DNA of 64,000 bases from Meconema thalassinum (taxonomy: Eukaryota; Arthropoda; Insecta; Orthoptera; Tettigoniidae). The stretch lies in contig OX336389.2 in assembly GCA_946902985.2 (NCBI GenBank), positions 984,558,482 through 984,622,481 on the forward strand. The letters run 5' to 3'. This document shows positions 30,969-42,256 of this stretch, one piece after another. Position 1 is the first letter of the stretch. Each line of letters begins with the position of its first letter. The notes under the pieces are model-generated. The model was not told where the DNA came from. It ran no database searches and saw nothing but the letters and a program-made list of their open reading frames with translations. Position numbers and translations under genes: made by a program.

Positions 30969-31195
30969 ATAATTATAACATTATTGGTTTTACGTCCCTT
31001 TTAACTGCTCTGGCTTTTAGATATGCCGGGCTCCAGAAATTTTGCTCCGAAGGGGATCTTCAACGTGCCAGTAAATCTACTAACACTGCTCCCTCGCATT
31101 TGCGCACCCTCAAATGCCAGCTGACTGCGCCAGGATACGAACCTGCAATCTTGGGGACAGCAAGCGAGAACGTTACCGCTGAGCCTCGCAGCAAG
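30969..31195 (-). mobile_element. SINE-C copy with 13-bp target duplication
   Basis: GCAGTAAATACAG at 30956-30968 and GCAGTAATTACAG at 31196-31208 flank it with one mismatch. The body reads as at 29633-29879: GGCAGCAAATGCGAGGGAGC-like block, GATCCCCTTCGGAGC hairpin region and AAAAGGGACGT. Confidence 0.88.
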
Positions 31196-31264
31196 GCAGT
31201 AATTACAGAACGTGTCATATTATTATAATTATTGAACTATTAAAATTCTAATTATCACGAATAG

Positions 31265-31761
31265 AGTCGCCTCCGTTGCGCAGTGGTCAGCATGGTTAGC
31301 TGCCACCCCGGACTTCCTGGGTTCGATTCCCGGCTCTGCTACGAAATTTGAAATGTGGTATGAGGACTGGGACGGGGTCTACTCAGCCTCGGGTGGTCCA
31401 AATGAGTAGAGGTGGTTCGATTCCCACCTCAGCCATCCTCAAAGTGGCTTTCCGTGGTTTCCTACTTCGCCTTCGGGCAAATGCCGGGATGTTACCTACC
31501 GTACGGCCACGGCCGCCTCCTTCCCTCTTCCTAGCCTATCCCTCCCGATCTGCCCCCCCCCCCTTTCCCATCCCTCAAGAGGACCCTGTTCGCTTTGCAG
31601 GTCGTCTGGGCGAGGTGCTGATCCCAACTCCCCAGTTGTGTCCCCCAGCCGAGATGTTTCAAGGTCTAGGACACTGCCCGTAGAGACGGTAATGATGGGA
31701 TCCCTCGCTGAGTCCGTGGGAAAACCAAACCTGGAGGGTAAAATCGACTAAAAAAGTAATA
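31265..31761 (+). mobile_element. SINE-B copy 1 with 14-bp target duplication
   Basis: Flanks ATTATCACGAATAG (31251-31264) and ATTATAACGAATAG (31762-31775) differ by one base. Head GCCTCCGTTGCGCAGTGG, first motif GGGTTCGATTCCCGGCTC, second motif GGTTCGATTCCCACCTC 94 bp later, and central domain AAGTGGCTTTCCGTGG to GGCCACGGCCGCCTCC as in SINE-A. The tail differs: TTCGCTTTGCAGGTCGTC, CCGTAGAGACGGTAATG and CTGGAGGGTAAAATCGAC. The 111-residue frame at 31348-31683 is a by-product of the SINE, since copy 2 gives a similar broken peptide. Confidence 0.93.
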
Positions 31762-31775
31762 ATTATAACGAATAG

Positions 31776-32555
31776 TATCCATCCATGGTTTTGAACAGTA
31801 TTTAGGGAAAATAGCCATTTAAATGAGACAAGAAAATAACTTTCCCTATCGTCTTCGTAGATAATGTGAACAAAACCAAGTTGAAATCTTGCTGTACGAG
31901 GTATGGAGGGTATAATGAAATAGTTAAAAAGAATTTTTAAAATCTGGCGTTGGATAGTCTTGAACCGGGATCTTCGGAAGAGCGAGCGGACGCAATAACA
32001 CTTGCACACATTTCCAACACACTCTGGAGGTTTTTATTGCGCTTCTTATTAACGCGTATGGTAAAATAATCAATTATTACAGTTAGATCTCAAATATTGA
32101 TTGGAATGCATTCATTCAGTACCTGGCATGTTTTCTAATTTATTTAAAGCAAGTTTCGCGACCGCTTTACGTTAATAAGGCGACAGAACTGGAAATAATG
32201 CCCTCAAACGACAGCCCTTCGGTTTTATTTCATACAACATAGCGTCCAAAATGCTAGCGTGTGATACACTTCGGTCATACAAGCAGGTTTACTGACGAAG
32301 AGAACAGAATCATACAGGATTTTGTACCAGCGATCACAGCAGCTTCCTTACCAGCAAGTGTCGTGTCATACGGGCCTAAAGATATGCTATGAATTTTTGT
32401 TAAAATTTAATAACAAAACAAGATGTTCGGTAAAGAAAGTATTGCCTACTTTCTCCTAAATGCATGGGTATTGTTATAACTCTTTGTCCTTTTCAAGGAG
32501 TATAATTGAATGTTGGTTGTAGTAGCTTCTTGAAATACAACGTGCTATGCGGATA
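31776..32555. other. Unassigned stretch
   Basis: No gene or repeat recognised; short minus-strand frames only. Confidence 0.35.
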
Positions 32556-33600
32556 TTATACATGAATATGATGTGCCCTTTGCTTGTGCTACCTCTGTAA
32601 AAAAATTCATTCAATTCGGTTTCACCGTGTTTGAATTGATGTGGGGAATCAATTTGCACACATACATGGCCGCTATCTGCAAACTATTGGACTGATGACC
32701 TTGTAGTTCAGTCAAAAGATGCTTCCCACAAAAAGGTATGTTGTTGAAAAATTTGGTAGAGATCAAATAATTAGGTTGGTCGTAATTTGATTCAAGCATT
32801 TAACATTTGGGTGGTAGCCATTCCGTTTCCATCAAGATGGCGGCGATATAAAACATGACACTGAGATGGCCTTTACTAGTGCTACCTCTGTACCAAGCTT
32901 CGTTCCATTCGGTTTCACCGTGTTTGAAAAGATAGGGGGAATCGATTTTCACACATACATGGCCGCTATCCGCACATTATTGGCCTGATGACCTTGTAGT
33001 GTGGTCAAATGATTCTCTATACATAAGGGTATGCTGTTGCAAAATTTGGTAGAGATCAGATTATTAGGTTGGTCGTAATTTGATTCAAGCTTTTAATATT
33101 AGGATGGCCGCCATTACTTCTTCGTCAAGATGGCGGCGATATAAAACATAACACTGGAGTGCCCTTTGCTAGTGCTACCTCTGTACCAAATTTCGTTCAA
33201 TTCAGTTTCACCGTGTTTGAATTGATAGGGGGAATCGATTTGCACACATACATCGCCGTCATCTGCAAACTAATGGGCTGATGGCCTTGTAGTTCAGTCA
33301 AACGACGCTCGCCATACAAGTATATGTTGTTGCAAAATTTGGTAGAGATCGGATGATTAAGTTAGTCGTAATTTGATTAAAACTTTTAATATTAGGATGG
33401 CCGCCATTACTTTTTCGTCAATATGGCGGCGATATAAAACATAACACTGGAGTGCCCTTTGCTAGTGCTACCTCTGTACCAAATTTCGTTCAATTCGGTT
33501 TCACCGTGTTTGAATTGATAGAGGGGGCAGACATTCAGAGTACACACACTCACACACACAGAGAGACACAGTCACAGACACACAGACAGACACACAATTT
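32556..33600. repeat. 293-bp tandem repeats, about 3.4 copies
   Basis: GTGCTACCTCTGTA starts at 32585, 32879, 33172 and 33465 (spacing 294, 293, 293). Units contain TTCGGTTTCACCGTGTTTGA, ACATACATGGCCGC, TTTGGTAGAGATC and AAGATGGCGGCGATATAAAA. The last unit is cut short by a CA/GACA microsatellite at 33541-33595. Confidence 0.92.
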
Positions 33601-33754
33601 TTGGCCCTGTGTAGATCTCATAAGTCTACTTTCTTTTTTTGCAAAAATCGAAAGTATGCTAATAATACCTTGTGAATTTATAAGGAATGCGTATACTTCG
33701 ATGCAAGCACTGGCGATCAGAATATCCTTCGATATGTTGTTAATTTGTTTCATT

Positions 33755-34100
33755 TGAGGGGCTAGAACATCGCGGTCACATTGACCCGTTTACTTGGGTG
33801 TGTGTGTAGAATTTGTCTGATAACCTGAGTTATTGCGGGCTTGTAATGATGTGTGTATTTGCAATTAAGGATTGGGAAGGAGGCGGCCGTGGCCTTAAGA
33901 TAGAATCCGTCCCGGAATTTGGCCGGAGTAGAAGTGGGAAACCACGGAAAACCATTTCCAGGGTGGCTGAGGTGGGAATCAAACCCACTTCTTCTCATAT
34001 TTGCTTCACGAGACTACGTGTACCCAATTTCAGCCCTCAGACAAGTATTACATTTCTTGGCAGAGCTGGGAATCGAATCCGGACCTCCGGAGCAACACTT
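33755..34100 (-). mobile_element. SINE-A copy, head truncated
   Basis: Tail TTACTTGGGTGTGTGTG, central domain AGGCGGCCGTGGCCTTAAG and GGGAAACCACGGAAAACC. Both B-box-like motifs are present, GGGAATCAAACCC at 33974 and GGGAATCGAATCC at 34068, spaced 94 bp. The head is cut after GGACCTCCGGAGC. Confidence 0.9.
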
Positions 34101-34236
34101 TGATATGTTATGTTAATATTCATGCCAGTTTTTTAATTTTCTGCCATTACAGGTCACGTGGCATATCGTACCAATTCGATCGCATTTTCTTTATAAATCA
34201 TCAAAAATCAACGTACACTTCACAAAAATGAGTCGT

Positions 34237-34716
34237 CTTCTTCTTCTTCTTAGTCGTTTACCCTCCAGGTTGGTGGAACCCACGGACTCAGCGAGGGAAC
34301 TCACCACTACCGTCTCTACGGGGAGTGTCCTAGAGCTGGGAACATCTAATCGGAGTGGATACAACTGGTGAGGTGTGATTGGCACCTCGCCCAGGCGGCC
34401 TCACCTGCAAAGCGAACAGGGGCCTCGTGAGGGAAGGTAATGGATGGCCAGGATGGATAGGAAGGAGGCGGCCGTGGCCTTGAAGAAGGTACCATCCCGG
34501 CATTTGCCCGAAGACGAAGTGGGAAACCACGGAAAACCACGCCGAGAATGGCTGAGGTGGGAATTGAACCCCCTCTACTCATTTGGAACACCCGAGGCTG
34601 AGTAGACCCCGTTCCAATCCTCATACCACTTTTCAAATTTTATGGCAGAGCCGGGAATCGAACCCAGGACCTCCAGGGCGGCAGCTAACCATGCTGATTG
34701 CTACGCTACGGAGCCG
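34237..34716 (-). mobile_element. SINE-B copy 2 with 15-bp target duplication
   Basis: ACAAAAATGAGTCGT (34222-34236) and ACAAGAATGAGTCGT (34717-34731) flank it with one mismatch. It aligns with 31265-31761 along its length: tail TTTACCCTCCAGGTTGG at the left, TCTACGGGGAGTGTCCTAG, CTGCAAAGCGAACAGG, central domain GGAGGCGGCCGTGGCC, and head TCCGTAGCGTAGC at the right. (CTT)n at 34237-34250 is the simple tail. Confidence 0.93.
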
Positions 34717-34731
34717 ACAAGAATGAGTCGT

Positions 34732-35284
34732 AAGGCAATAAATGTGGCAATGTAGTTACATCCCGACTAAAATGGAATGTGGGCTTTCGTTCAAAAAAGT
34801 ATTCCTAACACTGGATTCGAAGCAGCGTTCTACCCGATCACGCCCACCATGTACTGTCAGGCTTTAAACCTCTCAGCCACCAACACATAGTAGATACTGC
34901 ACGCTAAACATGCTATATTTACTGTAGCCGTCCCACCTCAAACGTTTAAGTCCATCTCAAAGTCTTCAATCACGGCTTATGGTGTTGATTTAACCTTTTA
35001 CTATTATAGATCACGTGGCGTAGGCTATTAATTCGATTGTATTACGTATATGTGTGTTATTTCAAGGAGCAGTAAGTCGCATGTTAGTAGAATGGGCCAT
35101 AGTATTTGGCGGGGAAGAGTTTAAGGTCGGTTTTTCTTTGCTAGACCCATGACCCAATTACATTGCTGTCACACAGTCAGAGTGCAGAGCAATATCGACC
35201 ATCGGGAGAATTGAGATGTTAGTTGGGTTTCATAAAACTAAATAATAAGGGGCGGGTGGACCACACTGTATATATAGTGTTGAA
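34732..35284. other. Unassigned stretch
   Basis: No gene recognised. Confidence 0.3.
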
Positions 35285-35385
35285 GTTGTCATTCATTCGT
35301 TTATTTGCAATTGGGGGTGTGTCCCCCGGTGGCAAATTAGATATACATAACAAATAAATAATTGTACATAACAATTCACTAACAA
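35285..35385 (-). other. 3' untranslated end of the CR1-like LINE
   Basis: On the minus strand: CACCGGGGGACACACCCCC, then AATTGCAAATAAACGAATG and ATGAC. The same GGGGAAATACCCCC-type hairpin and (AATG)n end occur at 43328-43395. A short 3' end with a hairpin and a 4-base tandem tail fits the CR1/L2 group of non-LTR elements. Confidence 0.75.
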
Positions 35386-36957
35386 TTAACCTGGAGTATT
35401 TACACAAATAGTCAGTCTTTTCTTAAACTCACCTATATGTTTGGGAAAAGGCTCCAAGACTGCGGCAGGTAGCGAGTTCCAATTATCAATGGCACGGTTT
35501 ACGAAAGAATATTTACCATAATTTGTTCGCTGTGGTCGGCCCTTAACTTTGAAAGGATGATCGCTCCTACCCATGTAAGTAGGCTTTTCCATACGCTTGC
35601 TAGGCTCACCCCATGCTGGTTGATTTGTATACGTGTTGTACATAGCGCAGAGTCTAGATTTCATCCTCCTAGCCTCAAGTGATTCCCACTCAAGTTTCTT
35701 TAACATGCGGCTCACACTGCTCCTGGGATTAAAGTCACTGAGCACAAATCTAGCGGCCTTTCTTTGTACCATTTCCAACTCATTTATGAGCCCTACTTGA
35801 TATGGATCCCAAACCGCCGAGGCGTATTCCAGAATAGGTCTTACAAGTGACAAATATCCTAATTCTTTAGCAGAGGTACTACTTCCTTTTAATACCCTCA
35901 TTACAAAGTGCAGGGATTTGTAAGCTTTAGAAACTACACATCCTATATGACTACTCCATTTCATATCATTTCTTACGTGAACGCCCAAATATTTGCAAGA
36001 ATCTTCTTCTACAAGTATTTCCGAGCCAATGTTAAATTGAAAATCTTGCCTTCGCACTTTCCCTATTTTTATTAGACTACATTTTCTTGTGTTTATTTTC
36101 ATTTTATTTTCAATCGCCCAATTATAGATCAGGTTCAGGCCATCTTGAAGTACTGCATTGTCTTGTGAGTCATGTATCTTTCGATATATTACACAATCAT
36201 CCGCAAACAATCGACAGTCACTGCGAATCCCATTTGGTAAGTCATTTATAAACACCAAAAATAACAAAGTTCCGATTACGCTGCCCTGAGGGATACCCGA
36301 CGTTACGGTAATTTCATCCGAGAATCGGCCTTCAACTTTCACTTTCTGGGAACGACCCGTCAAAAATTTTTGGATCCATAAAATAACTCTTCTATCAATC
36401 TTCGTCGAAGCTAATTTATGGAGTAGCATGTCATGCGGCACGACATCAAATGCCTTCGCAAAATCTATAACTACGGCGTCGACTGAAACTCCATCGTCTA
36501 ACGATTCGCTAATATCTTGAAAAAGTGATAGCAATTGACTCTCGCATGAGTAACCTTTCCGAAATCCATGTTGCCTATCATTAAACCATGATATTGTTTC
36601 CCACTGTTCCCTCAAGTAGTCGCAAATGAGATGCTCCATCTGTTTACAAACGATGGACGTAAGACTAACCGGCCTGTAGTTGCCCAATTCAATTCTGCTC
36701 CCTCCCTTAAATATTGGGACTACCGTAGCTCTTTTCCAATCATCCGGGATTTGCGCATTGTTTATGGACACATTAAACATCACCTCTAAGTATCGTGCCA
36801 CGGCCCTACCTCCTAGTTTAAGTACTTCACTAACAATATTATCAGGACCCTTCGATATATTGTGCCCGCTGGCCGAAAGTTTCGGGGAGCCACCGGTTTC
36901 AAATGACCCTTCCGAGACCCTCTTCCAGTTAACACACAAGTATAGGGGACGATACAT
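35386..36957 (-). CDS. CR1/L2-like LINE reverse transcriptase, uninterrupted 523-residue frame, 5'-truncated
   Basis: The domain order is that of a non-LTR reverse transcriptase. GPDNI at 37-41 opens the domain. LGNYRPVSLT lies at 91-100 and HGFRKGYSCESQLL at 130-143. VIDFAKAFDVVPH at 163-175 holds the first catalytic Asp, SGIPQGSVIGTLLF is at 220-233, and LFADDCVIYR at 250-259 holds the catalytic Asp pair. A C-terminal block YGKYSFVNRAIDNWNSLPA follows near residue 480. Jockey-superfamily LINEs of the CR1/L2 type end this way. The endonuclease is absent: a stop codon lies immediately upstream of the ATG at 36955-36957, so the first 30 or so residues may not be original. With no stop in 523 codons this is the youngest-looking coding piece in the window, but a truncated copy would not move by itself. 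Confidence 0.93.
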   Translation of the reverse strand: MYRPLYLCVNWKRVSEGSFETGGSPKLSASGHNISKGPDNIVSEVLKLGGRAVARYLEVMFNVSINNAQIPDDWKRATVVPIFKGGSRIELGNYRPVSLTSIVCKQMEHLICDYLREQWETISWFNDRQHGFRKGYSCESQLLSLFQDISESLDDGVSVDAVVIDFAKAFDVVPHDMLLHKLASTKIDRRVILWIQKFLTGRSQKVKVEGRFSDEITVTSGIPQGSVIGTLLFLVFINDLPNGIRSDCRLFADDCVIYRKIHDSQDNAVLQDGLNLIYNWAIENKMKINTRKCSLIKIGKVRRQDFQFNIGSEILVEEDSCKYLGVHVRNDMKWSSHIGCVVSKAYKSLHFVMRVLKGSSTSAKELGYLSLVRPILEYASAVWDPYQVGLINELEMVQRKAARFVLSDFNPRSSVSRMLKKLEWESLEARRMKSRLCAMYNTYTNQPAWGEPSKRMEKPTYMGRSDHPFKVKGRPQRTNYGKYSFVNRAIDNWNSLPAAVLEPFPKHIGEFKKRLTICVNTPG

Positions 36958-39900
36958 TCATAGGCTGGAGTAGCACAAAGTCTGCACTCGGGGGTGTCGG
37001 GAATTAGTGAGGTTCGATCTTTAACCAGCTCAGAGTAATGCATCGATAACAATACTAAACAAGAAAAGAGATGTCAGTCTTATATTAAATCACAAATAAA
37101 TTTTATTCAGAATAGATCCCTAGCCTAGCATGAGAGTTGCAAACGGCTAGTCCGATACTATTCTGCCCTGAAAGAAAATATAAAAAAGTCCTAAACAAGA
37201 TCTAAATTACTCTCATGGTCCTAATACAAAATTCGACTAAAATGAACAAGCTAAGAGAATGGCACGTAAGATCGGCCCTAAGCAATTACATCGAAATGAC
37301 TTCGGGAGGATCAAACATCAAAAGAATCTACAGCAAAGCAAGACATTTACTTGTTTACAAATACTAGAACATTTACATTTAGTAGCAAGGGGAAAATTTG
37401 TCCTATGCTATGATGGTGCCATCTCCAACATTTATCTTTAGAGTTAAGTGTTTAGCTAGTCCTAAATATCATTAATTAATAAACGAGATGCGTTTATTAC
37501 TAATAAAATCAAGCTATGTGCACAATGTTGCTGAATAAATACAAAAGCTATGCTAATACAACACAAATGCATACAATAATTCAGCACTCCTATGGTTGTG
37601 CAATTGGCACTGCCTGCGTACTCGATTTGTTACTGTTTGTAACAAACGGTCATAGTGTCAGAGTGTTAAGAAACTAGAAAAATATAGGAAAGCCTGCAAA
37701 TGCGATAGTAATTAAACAATTACATCGACTCATATTGCTACTAATCTTATGTGTGTGCTTCTGTTATCACATCACCAATTAGTTGTCGACTATTCATGTG
37801 AAAATGTATCAAAATGTATCGTAAATAGCTTAACAATATCTAAGTGTTAACATTTGGTCCAGAAAATAGTTTATTTTTAATGTTTATAAACTTTATTTAG
37901 ACTCAGGGGGAATTATGAGATTCGTTAGTTTTCAAAACCCTATTTTTGATTATTAAAGCTTCACACAATTATTTATCCCTGACAGTATTGTTGTTCAGTT
38001 TATGGACCTTTAAAAGCGTTCAGTGTATTTAGGTAACGTGTGTATCCAACTTAAGCAAAATAACTCAATAGTTTAATAGTTTACTAGACACCCTGTGTCT
38101 TCACCAATATTTCATCATTTTTAGATATCCTGTGTCTCCACCAATTACTTCATAATTATTAGACATCCTGCGTCCTCACCAATTACTTTACTCTTATTTC
38201 GGATTCATTGATCCGGGCGCCCTCGGTTTGGTACGACTTCAAATAGTTCATTACCACCGGTATAACCACAATAACAATGTCAGAGGTATTAATCCACCGT
38301 CACGACTCGTATGATACTCTCATAACGTTAATTTACAAAAGTATGGATTCCTAATTGATACACGTTTGAAGTGCTGGTAATAAAGATTATGTGTAAAGAA
38401 AACACATCCTGACAACGCTTTAAATAAACATGAAGGCTTCTGATACAAGCTAAAAGTGTGTGTGAGCATTTATAAAATTGCCTCTTCCCTGAATAAGGTC
38501 GAACCTGCGTTCATTTGGTTACGAAATACAGTTGCATTCATTGCCTGTCTGGCTTCGCGTAATGAAATAAACCTGTTTTCAAGTATTGATCTGGCCAACA
38601 AATGTGAACAACGGACTCTACATTCCACTTGTAGTAATGTTAAGAATATCACAGCCTTCTAAACAAAATACTAATGCACTGCCTAGAAACGAGTGTGCTG
38701 TGTAGTGGGTTTGGTTCGTAACCTTGGGCTCGATTTAACATTTGCCAAACTGGTTTATTTGTCATCAGCTTGACAAAATAAAAGTTGATAATAACTGTTT
38801 TGAAATTATACGAAATGAGCATTGAAAATACAGCCTTCCTGGCGTCTATAAATGTTTAATAAAACTATTACTTTCCACACGCGTCTTGTAATTAACTACC
38901 TACATTGTGCACTTAAATAAATGAAACCAAATTAAACTAATCTACTGTTTCCAACTCATACAATACGCAACAAATACTTGATCTGACTTACAGATGCAGC
39001 GTCACTTGGTTCGAGACCCGCCATGAGATATTATATGCGGTCTCGTGTATGGCCTTAGATTATCTTCTCATTGTATTTGGACATCTTCCGCTACTAATTC
39101 CCCACGCATGATTTAGAAATCACATGCCATCGCGTGGTTGGGGTTGTATTTGAAGATCTGATGGTTTAGCATGATTGTAATGTTAGCGTTAGTAATAACG
39201 TAGCACATAATTAACGAATACTTGCGTGCACTGAAGCTAATATGCGGTAAAAAAAATGCCCATTTTCACTCCGCCACTGGCTCTAGTCTTGTCGCTTGTG
39301 CGACACTCGCTCGTGACTTTTGCACTGATATTTACAGAAAATATTAACATAAAATATTAAACCAAAAATAATGCCCATCCGGCAAATAAAGATTGTACTC
39401 GTAGATTTTGTACAGTTAATTAATTACACAGTTTATGTAACACTGAAGTGTGTGTGTGACCAAGCGGTCATAAAGTTTGCTTTACACAAGTCCATCATTT
39501 CACCTCGTGGAATGAAAATATTTCACAGTTTATGTAATAATGGATGTCTCCAATCTTTAAATTCTTAAATAATGCCATAATGGCTATCCATGAGAAAAAA
39601 TATCCACTGATTTTTCGTGCCACATGGTTTCCCTTCATGAACGTACTTTCACTTGTGCTCCAACATGCACATCGATGTTGCCTCATCCAAAGACAAATAG
39701 GAACTGGTGTTACCAAATATGGCGTGCTCTTAGGATATGAGCTGGCCGCGTAAATTGATAGTTTCATTGATTTACGAAGTATGCTGTACTTCAAATATGC
39801 AGAATTACTTGGTTATAATTATAATTGATTTTTGGAATGTCCAAAATATATAAAAATATGATCATAAGCGATATTTCTTCAGCTTCTTCCCGCCGCTCGC

Positions 39901-40079
39901 AGGGTATATTCAGTCACATTACAGCATAAGTTTTAGTCTCTGTTATCTGAGCAAACATGCGTCAACGGGCGCAATATTGTAACGTAATTTTTGTATTAGC
40001 TTTACAATTGCTGACTGGTTTATTTGGAGAAGTGGAGCCCCTGATCCACCGTTAAGGTCCAACACACAGCTATTGGATT
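36958..40079. other. Unassigned 3.1-kb stretch
   Basis: AT-rich with only short frames. Three copies of a 37-38 bp unit (TCCTGTGTCT, CACCAATTACTT) are at 38086-38198. I see no exon-like pattern, RNA gene or transposon end. Confidence 0.4.
38086..38198. repeat. 37-38 bp tandem triplicate
   Basis: AGACACCCTG at 38086, AGATATCCTG at 38123 and AGACATCCTG at 38161 each precede TGTGTCTTCACCAATA-like sequence. The copies differ at several sites. Confidence 0.82.
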
Positions 40080-40106
40080 TATTGAACACACTACCATAAA
40101 AGACAT

Positions 40107-40364
40107 TTAATTCATTAGCTCTCTTGATAAGGACTTAAATTTCAACATATACTTGTCACTATCATGTCTTTTATTGTATAATTTCCTAATTTTCCGTTTA
40201 AGACTCCTGATTTCCCGTGTGTAATACTCAGGATCTGGGTTTTGTTTCAGTAATTTAAATGGAATAAATTTATCAATAGCGCTATTTAAAATTTTCAAAA
40301 AGTTAGTCCACAGGATATTAATGTGATTTCCTTCCGATGCCCATCCTACAAATAGCTCATTCAT
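40107..40364 (-). pseudogene. LINE fragment, linker between endonuclease and reverse transcriptase
   Basis: The 85-residue minus-strand frame contains WTNFLKILNSAIDKFIPFK, then YYTREIRSLKRKIRKLYNKR and KYMLKFKSLSREL. 'W..F...l..aid.fiP.k...........wyt.EI..l.r.k..ly.k......F..l...l' is typical of the segment just after the endonuclease in CR1/Jockey-type LINEs. It lies 3 kb upstream, on the same strand, of the reverse transcriptase at 35386-36957. It could be another piece of the same broken element or an independent copy. Confidence 0.72.
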
Positions 40365-40379
40365 GGTAGTAGTTGTAGT

Positions 40380-41160
40380 GGTATGTCCAATAAATTGACT
40401 TTTTTCGTTTTTCCATTTCTCTTAACAACTAGCGTTCCTCTTTGACTTCTCGTAGTACTTCTATATTTGTTCTTCATTCACTCCAACTGTTTCTTGACAT
40501 TTTGCTTCAAGACGGGTCTTCTCCTTTTTTTCTACCGATAACCCGCTCTCACCTCCAGGGCCATTTAGGAGCAACGGTTTATCTTTGTTTCGTAGCCAGA
40601 CATAACCTCCATCTATTGTCTGCGCGCCAGGAGAAGCAAGTTCGATACGCTGAGATGGGGAGCGGGGGTTCGGCTGTGCGCAGGTGCGGTCTGTCTATTC
40701 CTTACCTAAATATATCGACAGTCAGTCACTGCTACCTGTGCTCGTTGTTCATCCAGCTTTAAGTATGAAGTCTGCCACTGAAGGCCCCTTTCTACTTTTT
40801 CCATTTGCAGAATACAGAGTATAAATAAGGAAAAAGAGAAAGCGTAAATTTGTGAAGCTGGCAGTGACCAACTTGATATTTTTGGAATGCACAGTATGCG
40901 GTAGTTCAAACCGTGCTCACTTCTACTGGCGCGCAGACAATACCAACAATATCTGGGCTTCTCTGTGCAGTGTTTAACGACTATCCCTCATGTAGTGTTC
41001 TATCAAAGGTCATGCTGGTGAGAATTCTGCGGTCTGTTGAGGTACAGGAGCATTGCTCGGCTAATGTGTATTTATGGTACAAGAGCATGGGATCTGTTTG
41101 CGAACGTTTCTCTCATAAACATCTGCCTCATCGGGGGTCAAACCACATCACAACACTTAC
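40380..41160. other. Unassigned stretch
   Basis: No feature recognised. Confidence 0.3.
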
Positions 41161-41704
41161 GGCTCCAGCACACAGAACGCGATCTGTCGCAGTGGTTGGC
41201 GTTATGACACCGTCACACACGGTGCGATATCTTTGTGAGGGATCCAGTATCATGATTGCTTTCCGGTGAGCAGTTTCAGTACTTATTGTTCATGGTTTTT
41301 AAAATAAATTTTGAGAAAAATTGAGTAATTTTGACGAGGAGCGACTCCATTTCTTGCACTACTACCCAAAAGGAAATAAATAAAATAATAACAAGCAAAA
41401 AAGAGAAGTAATTTTTGAACAGTTCGTGGGAAGTATCGTACAAATACGCGAATTTCCTAACTTTTCCTGTAAGTGCCTCCGTTCCTTCCCACATTGCATC
41501 AACTGATCGCTCCAACTGCGCGATATTTTATAAAATTGTGTACAGACTCATCGCTGCCCGCCTACATCAATTCTGGATCGCTGCGTTAATTACGTTCTGT
41601 GTGACACGCATAATGCAATATTGCATCATACAACTAGGTCGCCAGCTCACCGCGATCAGAGATCGCTGATCGCCGTGACAGATCGCGTTCTGTATGTCTG
41701 AGCC
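41161..41704. mobile_element. DNA-transposon-like element with 28-30 bp inverted ends
   Basis: The left end GGCTCCAGCACACAGAACGC then GATCTGTC is matched on the other strand from 41704: GGCTCAGACATACAGAACGC then GATCTGTC. The interior has no transposase. GATCAGAGATCGCTGATC at 41655-41672 is itself partly self-complementary. I could not settle the target duplication, so the superfamily is open. Confidence 0.75.
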
Positions 41705-41762
41705 TTATTAAGCTACGATTTGATTTCTCGGCACACAACATCAGAAAATCGGTTTCCCTATA

Positions 41763-41977
41763 GTAAAGCCATCATTACTTCCGACTTGACGTTTCAGTGC
41801 TAGGCTAGAGTTTCGTTCGCTAAATCGCGATATCGCGAACGAAACGAAACTCAATTTGTCGTGATATATCGATTTGAATGGCTGCCTGTGATTGTCTAGT
41901 TAGTGATTTTCCTTCTGACCGCTAGATAACTCTAGGGTAACGCTGAAATGTCAAGTCGCAAGTAATGATGACTTTAC
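41763..41977. mobile_element. 215-bp fold-back MITE with a central palindrome
   Basis: The left arm from 41763 (GTAAAGCCATCATTACTTCC, then GACTTGACGTTTCAG) is mirrored by 41930-41977 (CTGAAATGTCAAGTC, then AAGTAATGATGACTTTAC): 48-bp arms with about six mismatches. In the left part of the spacer GAGTTTCGTTCGC pairs with GCGAACGAAAC across a perfect 14-bp palindrome TCGCGATATCGCGA at 41825-41838. Small size, long arms and no coding capacity define a MITE. Confidence 0.85.
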
Positions 41978-42256
41978 TTTTTTATAGTCAGCTATCTGCT
42001 TCTTTCTTCATGGTATCGATATGTTCTCATAAGCATCAATCAGCTGATTACAAACAGATATATTAAGTTGCCAAAAGAACTCTTAGACTTCTAGACGAGA
42101 AAATGTCCTTATTACCGTACTGCATACTACAGCATCTGGAGCAGCAGATTCTAGCAATGATGAATGTCAACGAAACGAAAAATAATAAAATCAGGCATAC
42201 AAAGGAATGTTTCAATGCCCTATTATTTTCAGGCTCCTCTAAGCAGACTTCACCAT

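Noticed and set aside
31348..31683. 111-residue frame, similar to a 96-residue frame at 34346-34636
   Set aside because: Both are translations of the same SINE-B body; similarity comes from the repeat and the C-termini diverge by frameshift.
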